This document shows, in pieces, positions 1-16,134 of a stretch of DNA of 64,000 bases. The DNA is from Branchiostoma floridae. Lineage: Eukaryota; Chordata; Leptocardii; Amphioxiformes; Branchiostomatidae. The notes below the pieces were generated by a model. That model had not been told where the DNA came from. It searched no databases and saw nothing but the letters and a program-made list of their open reading frames with translations. Every line of letters starts with the position of its first letter. Within the stretch, counting starts at the first letter, position 1. The stretch spans positions 10,622,728 through 10,686,727 of the forward strand of contig NC_049992.1 in assembly GCF_000003815.2 (NCBI RefSeq), in the 5' to 3' direction. Position numbers and translations under genes: made by a program.

Positions 1-59
1 TACAAAATTTTCACACAATTTGAGATGTTAGATCTTCAAGAAATTATCATCTTATTTAC

Positions 60-2647
60 CTATCAAGTCAATCTGGACCTTCTGATTGGCCAGGATCCAG
101 TTGAACCACTCTGTAAGGACCACATACTCTGCATCTGTCATATTTCCACTGGGGAGACAAAAACACAAAGTTAACATTACATGCTGCTACTATATGTGTG
201 ACATCTGAAGCTGAACAAGTAAACATCATATGCCACTGGAGCTAAGTCAATACAGCTTATTTGAATAGAATTTTTCTCTGAAATAGCTTTGGTAAAAATA
301 ACAGGCTCAACACTATCTACATTAGTTGGACAATTTACAGACAGTGACACACAAAGATATCATAACACATTTTGGTATCATAGCACAGTTCAATTTGGAC
401 TATAATATGTCCCCACCTTTCATGCATGTTCTCCACAAAGCAGTACTTTGCACTGTAGATGGAACGTTCCATCATTCTGATAAGGGCTTTCTGAAAGGTG
501 TGAAACAAAATACCAAACGTTACACATTTTCAACATACACATTCAAGGAAGGAAGATATTAAAGGTTTTCAAATCATCAAACATTATGACAAAATCATTC
601 CGTGATGTAAAAATCACTAGGAATAGTAGGATGCTCTAATATTAATGATTGTGCTTAACTTTTACAGAAATGGAATTCTAAAGGCATCAACTCCAATTCT
701 CACAGGCAGAAATGTATTTACCCCTTTTTACTAAATTTTAGGCATGTATTTTTACACCTTAGAATGTTATAAGTGAACAGAGGACTTGCCTGTTGTCTTG
801 TGTGGATGTCTAACATGGTCAGCTGTACGTACGACTGGAAAGCAAAACTCCACCTCTTTGGGTCCGAATACATCAGAGCCTGAAGGCGGATAAAAAAATT
901 TAATGTAATTTTCAGGGTGAGTTACTGACACAAACAACATGTTTATATATCCTGTCAGTATCTCATTCACTGATACATATACCATGACCCCTGAGGTTGA
1001 ATTTAAGCATCTTTAACTTAAGGTCATTAACAGTTACTTCTTTAATAGGTAGATGAAGGCAGAGAAGGATGCAGAAAGGAGACTTAAAATACACTGGTCC
1101 TGATTGACAGAAATAATAGTGTATATACATAATTTCCTGTACTCACCAATGTGTTGTGCCCTCTCACATTTCTCCACATGTCCACTGGTTCTTGTATCAC
1201 CTACAAACGTACATGTGTATGGGTGAATAATATCACTAATATCAGTCAATAAGGGTATAAATCAAACAATTTGAATCCAATTAATGAGTGCAACAGGATA
1301 CATTCTTAAGTTATATCAGAGGCACAAAGTTTTAAAAGTCAAACTCTCATCTCTATGTCATAATGTCAAGATATGATACTAATACTAGGAGGTAAAACAA
1401 AATAAAAGATAACTAAAATATAGTCAGCTCTTCTTTCATCCACTGTCAAAACAGTTCCTTGCCTCAATTCCTTTGGTCTTTGCAAAATGGTCCAGGAATG
1501 TTGTCTTCCCACTGCCAATGTTACCCTCTATTGCAACCGTTATAGATCTGGATGGACGAAGTGTAGTCATTTTCCCGGTAACAAGCCTCTGTGCTAGAAT
1601 GTCATAAACAAAAGAAGTCAACGGATCATGACTGATAACAATGATAACAAGTATTCAACTGTAACGTGACCAACATTACATACATTGGACCATTAGGACA
1701 TACATTGGACTTTTTAGCTTTCCTAATTTTTTGTATGTATGCTTGTATGTTTGTGGTTGCATTCCATGATTGATATGTCATATGTAAGGCCACAGCAAGT
1801 AAATTTTATGGATGACATCCGCGCGCTCATTAATTTTCGCCTGATTTCAGAAAACAAAACAAGAATTTTTTTCTTCTTCAGGGAAGGCCTAATAGATTAA
1901 AATGGGTAAAGGTTGTGTTGTAACCTAATCATTGAATGTAGAATTGACACTAGAGACTCTGTACATAGCATTGACTGTAGTTGCAGAGGTGCAACTTGAT
2001 AGATAGTTGTAAACTATGGAAGCTATCAGTGTAGTTGCCAACATGATACCAGTCTACCACACTAGTGTCACTTTAACTACACTGGTGCACTTCTTAAATA
2101 CAGGAATGAATACCTTGTTGGCTGTGATGCCATATTTTGTCACTTCAACTTAGTTCAAGTCTTGTTACAACGTCTATTTTGAAAATTTGCCATTTTGTTT
2201 TTTTTACCCATCTTGTTTTTTTTCGCCCTATCTCATTATTTTTGCAGTCTGCAGAGGATGTCATCCATAAAATTTACTTGCTATGGCCTAACTGAGAAAG
2301 AGAGAAAAATTGACAGATAGAAATTACGCAAATAAGACCTAATTTGCATGATTGGTGAGATAATAATCAAAGTAGTGCCAAATGAACATGAACATCTATG
2401 GATGTAATTCTTGCAAATGAGGACCCAACTTACACAACTGTCCTCATTTCAATACCTGATCAGAAAATGCCTTTAATACTTCTGTAACCTTCAAAATCGA
2501 AACATGTGCTCTAGTCTGACAAGTAACATTGCATTTGCAATCATTTCTTCATATCAAGAGATCAAAGTTCTACTACAAACCTTTATCCAACGACGTTCTT
2601 GACCCAAAGATCGTCCAGCTCCCACGGAATGCTGCTTTCATGAACAT
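60..2647 (-). CDS. TK2: TK2-like mitochondrial deoxynucleoside kinase, 3' end beyond window
   Basis: Phosphorylates pyrimidine deoxynucleosides for mitochondrial dNTP salvage (family knowledge). Minus-strand exons: 2581-2647, 1463-1593, 1147-1200, 790-879, 417-490, 60-148, all joined in phase; the last exon continues off the left edge. Visible motifs: P-loop GNIGSGKT in exon 2; [11 protein letters not shown] in exon 3; the substrate-site segment with [10 protein letters not shown] in exon 4; [15 protein letters not shown] (the ERS motif) in exon 5; LTEWFNWI in exon 6. These follow the order and spacing of TK2/dNK. The first 20 or so residues are rich in Arg, Lys and Ser with few acids, as expected for a mitochondrial presequence; two in-frame Met codons (2647 and 2641) could start it. 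Introns 2 and 4 use GC donors (GAG|GCAAGG and CAG|GCAAGT). Starts 460 bp from ACTL6A, divergently. dCK/dGK are alternatives, but the motif set fits TK2 best. Confidence 0.9.
1785..2291. mobile_element. Non-autonomous inverted-repeat element, about 0.5 kb (copy 1)
   Basis: The left end (AAGGCC-A-CAGCAAGTAAATTT, continuing through GGATGACATCC) is repeated inverted at the right end, about 35 bases with one or two differences. No coding potential in between. It lies in intron 1 of the TK2-like gene. A related copy is at 31801-32293. Confidence 0.8.
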
Positions 2648-3107
2648 TGTCCTAAATATGAGGTTTATCAAGCTTTTATGTACGTTCTATCTGTCCACGG
2701 TACCTCACCCAGGCATGCCCGCACTGTTTTGTAACATATGAACTTTCACCTCACTTCCGGGTTATAGAATTTGCTATAAAAAGACGAAAAACACAGTAAC
2801 TTGGCTAGGAAATAAGGGAAAACGACAGATAAGAAACAGTATTCAAAACAGCGCAGTTATGGTCAAAGTCTTTAAGCCTTAAATCCGAAGGGTGACCACA
2901 TCTGAAGATATATAACTGTTAATGCATGTGTTAGACAGGCGGACATGCAGCGACAATATTAGTGACCTTTTGTTCATCAGGTTCTCGAAAAGGCTGACGG
3001 GTAACGCGGGGTCATCTGAAGCGTGTGTTCCGAGTCGGCCTTTGTTGTGTTTTTCTGAGTCTTGTTGACAAATATTTGGCTCTGTACGCTATTTTCCAGC
3101 ACCAACA
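2648..3107. promoter_or_regulatory. Shared intergenic region between divergent TK2-like and ACTL6A genes
   Basis: The 460 bases between the two ATG codons must contain both 5' UTRs and both promoters. A TATAAAAA string lies near 2774 on the plus strand. The segment is more GC-balanced than the flanking introns. No other element was recognised. The bidirectional-promoter reading is inference from the head-to-head layout. Confidence 0.5.
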
Positions 3108-9010
<5,903 letters not shown>

Positions 9011-12000
9011 ACATGCCTGTCATAAACGTACACCTACTAAACTCTGTATTTAAGCACCAAACACATGAGGTAGCCATATGGGATGAACATTTTACAAAGT
9101 AGTAATGCTTCCATCTGACATGTCGGCCATTTCCCCAGGCAAAGGTAGCTGATATGGGTGGACAATTGGGGTAGTCAGTTCCTAAACTTTTCAAAGGATT
9201 TCAAGGGTACCAGACAGCTCCGTTTAGCATCTTGTATCATAAGTAGAGTCTACTTTCATAATATTGCCACTAAAAGCATAATGGCACCAAATATAATAAT
9301 GAAACGATAAATTTCAAGAGATCTACTAATGCAGAATCTCTGAGTTATGTACACTTAACATATATTCTGGTGTTCAAGACATTCTTTAGAAGGCTTTGAT
9401 TACCAACCATGCATTGTATGACAACAAGGACAAAGGTTTACGGTTCTATGTCAGGACAAGAGAGGGTAAAAAACATTCCACCACTTGCCAAATGACATGG
9501 AAGTTATGGGCAGTGTATGTCTGTTTCCCATGATTTTTGTGTCTGTAGACATCTTTCTACTGGTATTTCAGGTACTCTCTTCCAGCCAAGAAAAGAACAA
9601 CGGCTGTATAGAACTGATATAAAACCAAGATGATTCTCTTACTAATGGCTTATGTAACACCTTTATGAGCTCACCTTTTCCCAGTGCATTTTGGCAGTAT
9701 CTAAGAACTGTAATATTTTGTCATTAATAAGAGTAAGGAGTCAGTAAAAGCATGAGCATCCAAGGTAAATAGATTACAGTACATGGACACTAACTGGGGG
9801 AAACGGTGGGTTGCTCCTATGTCAAATTGGCATTACTTGTGAAATTGACATAACCATTGAGGTATGATGAGCCTCGATGAGAGTAGACATTACATGTAAA
9901 TATATCTAAGTGCTTGTATTTCTGAATTTTAGTACCATAATGATTATAAGGCATCAATGCATAACACAGAAGTTCTGCAAAGTACCTACTGTGCAAGCAA
10001 TTAGTTTGAGCAAGGAGGTTAAAAAAGACCCATGGCCCCTCTTATAAAATCCATTTTCTCATGGAAACAGTGTGATTACAGTGGTCTGGTGGCTTTTCAG
10101 TACATAGGACAAAATATATATCAAGTTTTGACAGAAAGTTCTAATGTTGATCTTTACTTCTAGCCCAGTTTACATTAAACATTATGTATTTCTGGAAGTG
10201 CTTGGGCTGTCTGTGGTCTTAGTTTATATAGCAGTCATAGAATTGCGTAGAAATCCATATGTCTCATCTATATGGGAAGGAAAGCTGTTTAACGTTTGGG
10301 GATGTATGGTGTGTGTTTTGTAGAATTTGCTTTCCACAATGTTAATACATATAAGTCATAAACATGATCTATCCGCTTGTACTATTTCTATATTGATTAT
10401 GCTTATGAAGTTCTATTTTCATATAACTTATAGGTATTGTTGTTTATGTAAAACTATACACCTATAAACATAATGAAAAAAAACATTCATGACTTTGATT
10501 TTCTTCTGAAGGAGGTAAAACAGAACACACAGCTTCAGTTGAACTGTAAGTCCATCGTCCCCCAAATCCAACCATTTCTTTCATTCCAAAAATTGTAATA
10601 AAATCAATCCAAATCTTTTTTATGTTATGCCTCTGAAATTGAGGTAGTAATCTTGCTATGTTACTGCTAGTAATAGAATGCTTTCATTTGTTGATTTTGT
10701 CAAATGTCTCACCTTCATGTACATGTGTATCAAGCAAGTACTATATATGAATCACGAAACATTCGCAGTGTTTTTGATGAGGGGTCACCGCTAACTCATC
10801 AAAACTCAAATACGAGTTCTGTCTGACGTTGTATTACTACGGTTATTTCAACCGTGAACTGACAACTCTCTTTCCATTCCTACCACGAAATTGCGTCCCT
10901 ACAAACTAGCGAGGAGTTAAGCCATTTCTGTACCGATGTAAACAGTTCATTTTTCTTCTCCCCTTGCCACTGTTTTTATATAATCAGCTCCCAAATCAGA
11001 CATTCAGGCTCGGAAGCTTAGTATTCTGCTACGTACTCTAAAATGGTACAGAGGTGAAGCATGTTGAGCTTTTAGACCAGCGCTGTAGGATTTTCAGACT
11101 CAGTGTCTGGACGAGAGCCAGAAGCAGGACTTGCGAGCTGATTAGACAGACGTCCCAGGCTCTTAGCTTCTTTTACAGGGAGTCTCTTGAGATTGACGTC
11201 TTGGAGTTGACATGACTTTGCCCTTAAAAGCTTTCCAGAATGGGATTAAGAAGTGCATGATAATACTGGATTTTAGATACATTGTGCATATATGAGAAAG
11301 GAGTGCCTTTTACTCCACTCTATTTCTAGTATGCGTTATTAGGAACGCAGTTTGCACTCAACATGTGGTCACAATCATGTTTTCAATGTCCTCGAATTTC
11401 GTAGTTGGGGAAGAAAGTTGAGTGAAATGCATGCATAAATATGGCGAATTCTATGAATTGCATGCATTTTGGTGGCGTTTGGTAACTGTTGATGCCAACT
11501 GTAGTTGATTGGATGTTTTAAGCACTTTGGAGTTCATGATTATATCAAATTAGAAAGAAACAAGGAAGAACGAATGGCCAGGCTGGGTAAGGGGCAAATT
11601 TAAAAAAAAAACACAGACTCGCTCTCATCTTGTCCCATCCCCAATCAAGGTCTATATGGTACTTCCAGCATCAGATAAGGATTTGCCTGAAGCAGCTTAC
11701 GCTTTCTAACGGACTTAAATTCGGTACTTCATCTAGGATCTCTTTGAGGCCGGCCATAGCATCCACAGATCTTTAGAACAGTAATACGTCGCTGAGTTTC
11801 AAGACACCTAAACTCATTAAGTGTCGCACAAGGCGGCTATTGTCAATTACTAACCCTGACAATTACTAATGCCATCTTAAATCTATCTTTAGTTTTCTAT
11901 GACTCCCTTGCGCTTCCTGTGGGGAAAACTATGGAGGATGGCACCTAGGCTACTAGTAGTATTGTGTCAGTATGCTGAATTTATGACCAAAGATATGGGT

Positions 12001-12471
12001 TTCGATTGCTATATAGAAGACTATAAAGATATGATATGGGTGTTGAAAAAAACAAACATTACGGTACTTTCTCCGGCTACTTTCTTTTCTCTAGACAAAG
12101 TTTTTTTTCGGTATTCATCTGTAGTCTGTGACCAGGAATATAATTGACATGTCAGTTAAAGCTTGGTGCATATTCCATTCCCAATTGCAAGCTCGTTTTC
12201 GAGTAACGTAAGCTGTGCATGTCGTATTTCATAATTGCCCACAAAAAGCCCTTTCCTCACCTTGTACATTTCGTTTCCTCCATGTGTCCCATAAACATTC
12301 ATTATTCAACTCTATGTGTGACGTACTTAGAGTATTCTCATTACTGTCAAATAGATGCTCTCGATTTCGGGCAGCCGTCGGTTGGTTCTTTGTATCTTCT
12401 GTAGCTTGTATTTTCAATTTGCATAACATTTACACGGATTTCTAGATAGTTTCGTTCGTTTAAGCGGACAG
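9011..12471. other. Intergenic, no gene recognised
   Basis: Between ACTL6A and the GPCR. It should begin with the ACTL6A 3' UTR and end with the GPCR 5' UTR or promoter. AT-rich, with only short isolated open frames (for example 11899-12147, no family resemblance). Homopolymer A tracts occur near 10478 and 11602. I see no exon chain, RNA gene or clear repeat. Confidence 0.5.
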
Positions 12472-14683
12472 ATGATCCGGAGAAACGTAACAGGTGCCAT
12501 CGCCCAGGCGGTTCGGGACGTCACGGAAGTGGTCGGAGTCTGCGAAGTCTTGGGTAATGTGACCACGGGTAACAACACCTTGACTGCCGTGGTTTTTGAG
12601 CCGGCCTTCTGTGGTCTGTACGGGGCAGTACCGTCCCTAGCGCCGCTGCTGATTCTGGTCATGGTCTGCTTCCTTCTCCTCTCGCTGTTTGGTAACAGCT
12701 GCCTGGTGGGAGTCATCTTAACTACGGATTACATGAAGGTAAATGTGTACCTTTCCATTCAAACGTCTAGATCTACTACTAGTGTCAGTGTGTCTTCTTC
12801 AAACGTGAGGTGAATGTAACAGCCGAGGTGTGTAGCAATAACAGTCCCGCCCGTGTTATGTTTTTTAAAGGTGGATAAAAGTGTATTTTTGTAGCTTTAG
12901 AAATAATTACAGAAATGTGGACGATTGCACGTAAAAATGGATACTGTAAATCATGTCAAGTGTTGTTAATAAGAACTGCATGGCAAGACTTTGATTTGAT
13001 ACATTATATTCCATCGTCATACCGTTTTAAATAGTAGCCTGATTCATATCATGGCCCATACTGCACACTAAAATGTACGAGCCTGGTTCTGCAGACAGCC
13101 TCTATTTCAGGGGTGCCTAAGCATTTGCACGAACCCTATGAAATTCGTACGAATATTATGTGATACACACGAATCACTATGCGAAAACGCACGAATATTA
13201 TGAAATTCGCACGAATCACTATGCGAAATCGTACGAATTTTATGAAATTCGCACGAATCACTATGTGACACACACGAGCCTTATGTGATTTGCACGATCC
13301 TTATGCAAAAACGGCGGCCGGGAGGAGGCATGATTTTGAGCGTTTCTACCCGAGATATTTATATTTCAAGGCATGGAATGGACATTTACCGTCGCAAAGA
13401 TGTATTTGATAGCCTGTGAGCTACTGTTTAGCTTCATTTCGGCGTGTTACATCGTATTTTCAGTCGGCGAAGCGGCGAAGCCGCCATCTTGAAAATCCCG
13501 CTCCGTTTGTCACGTGACCCCGCCAGTGGTTGCGCAATTTCGCATAAGGATCGTGCAAATCACATAAGGCTCGTGTGTGTCACATAGTGATTCGTGCGAA
13601 TTTCATAAAATTCGTACGATTTCGCATAGTGATTCGTGCGAATTTCATAATATTCGTGCGTTTTCGCATAGTGATTCGTGTGTATCACATAATATTCGTA
13701 CGAATTTCATAGGGATCGTGCAAATGCTTAGGCACCCCTGTATTTGCAAGTTCAAAATACTGTATAGTGATAGGGGGTTTGGACAAGTCCGTAAAATGTC
13801 CGCTTATTACAAAACAACAATGCTAATTCTTATATCATATATCTAGCTCACACCGTCCTACTTTCAGGAACCCGGTAACTACTTCCTCGCCGCCATGGCC
13901 ATCACCGACACATCACTAGCCATGGCCTACAACCCCATAGCGATATACAGTTTAGCACATGGTGAATATCCGGCCGGGCCATGGTGCAGGCTACAGGCCT
14001 TCTTCATCATTTTCCTGTCCATCTTGTCCATTCACTCGCTTCTCTGTGTGTGGATCTGTCGCTACATCCACATCGCATTTCCACTTCACTACAAGAAAGT
14101 CCTGACCCGTCGGCGGATGGTACTAGTCATGTGTCTGTGTGTCCTGATCGCAGTCATCCCCGCCGCCGTAGGAGTGTCTCCTATCCATAGCCTGGCAGTT
14201 GGGGCTGCTGAGGAAGTCCTCAGAGGCTTTGAGAAACCACAGACTTTGATGACACCGTGCTTGGCTGGCCCCGAGGGCCTAAAACTAGCCTTAGTCATCA
14301 ACCTTCTTGCCATGGTAGGTATCGTCTTCCTAGTCAGTCTCATTTACTGCGAGACCAGACGAAGCCAGAAGAAACACGACCAGAAGGTGACGTGGAACGC
14401 CCAGGCTGAAGATCAGGAATCCAAGATGCAGGCGGTCCACACGCTGCTCATCATCGTGTTGGTCAACTGGATCACGTGGCTACCGGCGTTTGTTGTTAGC
14501 GTCTCGATGAAGGCCGGCTCGATATCCCTGGCTACCGCCGCTCCCTGGTGTGACATCACCACCATTGTCCTGCAAAGCGCGACGTTCTCCGACTCTCTCG
14601 TCTACGCGTTTCGCTACCGGATTTACCGTCGGGCGCTCAAGAAAATGTATGAAAATATTCATTCTATTTTCACTAAAACCTAG
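12472..14683 (+). CDS. Orphan rhodopsin-class (class A) GPCR, two exons
   Basis: Exons 12472-12738 and 13868-14683, joined in phase 0, give 360 residues. The extracellular N-terminus (about 1-60) has two N-glycosylation sequons (NVT, and NNT before the first membrane segment). TM1 (about 62-84) has the GN motif; TM2 carries the conserved Asp (LAAMAITDTSLAM); the Cys before TM3 is present (PWCRLQAF). The E/DRY box reads CRY (WICRYIHIAFPLHY). TM4 lacks the usual Trp. TM6 has NWITWLPAF in place of CWxP, and TM7 ends DSLVYAFRYR in place of NPxxY. A short basic tail follows. These are class A features with three altered microswitches. The single intron falls in intracellular loop 1, right after TTDYMK, and contains a large foldback element. 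The ligand cannot be inferred; it resembles lancelet-type orphan receptors rather than a named vertebrate family. Confidence 0.85.
13108..13740. mobile_element. 633-bp foldback element in the GPCR intron
   Basis: Two arms of about 200 bp (13108-13310 and 13537-13740) are near-perfect inverted copies, starting CAGGGGTGCCTAAGC and ending with its complement. Each arm is itself built of alternating units such as ACGAATCACTATGCGAAA and ACGAATATTATGAAATTCG. The 226-bp centre is unique and more GC-rich. TATTT flanks both ends (likely target duplication). Confidence 0.85.
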
Positions 14684-16134
14684 CTACTGATCGTATCTGT
14701 GTAGATTTTACAAGCATACATGAATATTGGAAGCATATGTGACCTTGTAAACTCTGTAAAGGTTCTACATAATATGTATTGAGCTCGGGACCAAAAATTC
14801 AACTATAGTATTCAGACAGTTGCTTAAGTTACCAATTTTGATGTATTGTCTAATGATTATGTTCAAAATGTTTATATCTCAGTATCTGTGAAGTTCTTAT
14901 CGTCAAGAAAATAGTTATGATTTCCCATGATTTGGGGTTGTGATATATTGAACAAAGTGAATGATAAATCAATGCCAGGCATTATAATTACTACAAAAGC
15001 GATGAATAAGTATGTAATGTTATGATGACTGAGCTAACAGCAGGAATGGTTTTTGATTGTATTTTGAACAGATTCAACGTCACAATAACCTGTGCATGTA
15101 TGTGTGGACTAACATTGTGATGATATCTATGTCAATGTATCATCATCATCAAATCCACTTTAAAAGTTGTTGACATATGAATTATGACATAACGTTATCT
15201 GTGTTTTCAAGCCGTTATTGATTGGGACATCTTACTTTGAGAAATATTACTCTTGAATTTGTTGAGCTGTAAATGTTTGGTTTGCGTGTGAAAAGTTTAT
15301 CAAGAAAGTTGACCCCAAGTTTGAACTATATATAGCTTAGTTAGTAGTAAAAATTCGTTCATTGACTCCCGACTGTATCATTATCAGTTGCACGCATTAT
15401 ATAGATACAATCTACGTACTTCACTTCAGCCATTCGGATACGCACTTACTGCAGTCCATTGTCGTTAGTAAGCTGATAGAAGTATGACTCTACGCATTGT
15501 CATCATAACCATTCTACCATACCATGTTACATGTGCCAGGCTCCCTGGAACTCAGCCTGTCTTAGAATGGCCGAAATGTACACAATTAACAACTGAGAAG
15601 TGATGTATGCAAACTTGAAGCACGGATGTGAACATATATAATAGGCACCCCACGCCAAATTTCATTTATTTTGAATACAGAAATGTACATTTTTTTTGTC
15701 TAAAATGGCTACAAATCACAAAATCAACCACAGTGATGTGGCCGGTGTGTGCAACAAGCGTGGACTCCGAAGCAACTTTTATGTCATTTGGTTTGAATGC
15801 TAGGACACATAAGCCCCGGGCCCCAAACCTACATTTTGGTTAAAACATTCGTTAAAATCAATTATGGGCAGAAATTGAGTAGTCTGTGTAACGCAAACTC
15901 CGCTATCCGGAGCTTGTAGACTCCTCCCCGCGGAGTATGATCGGCGCGGCAGTATGACGGGCCTGAGAAGCACGGTTAAATCAGGCTAACCCGAAGACTG
16001 GCTCGGAATCCAGCTGTTTTCCGACAATTTCCTTATTTGGGGAGCGTTTCTGTCATGCGCAGATGCACAGCAGCACAGCAGCAAATGGCGGACATTTTGG
16101 TTTTTGTTTGATCGTCGCGCGTCGCAGGACAGTC
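14684..16134. other. Intergenic, no gene recognised
   Basis: AT-rich sequence downstream of the GPCR. The last 250 bases become GC-richer with CpGs and precede the first exon of the zinc-knuckle gene, so they probably hold its promoter and 5' UTR. A short upstream open frame of eight codons starts at 16085. No repeat family was recognised. Confidence 0.45.

Noticed and set aside
767-985. 72-codon minus-strand open frame over a TK2 exon
   Set aside because: The coding frame is different: only 790-879 in another frame continues the TK2 sequence and phase.
11899-12147. 82-codon plus-strand open frame upstream of the GPCR
   Set aside because: No family resemblance, no splice link in phase to the GPCR start, AT-rich composition like the surrounding spacer.
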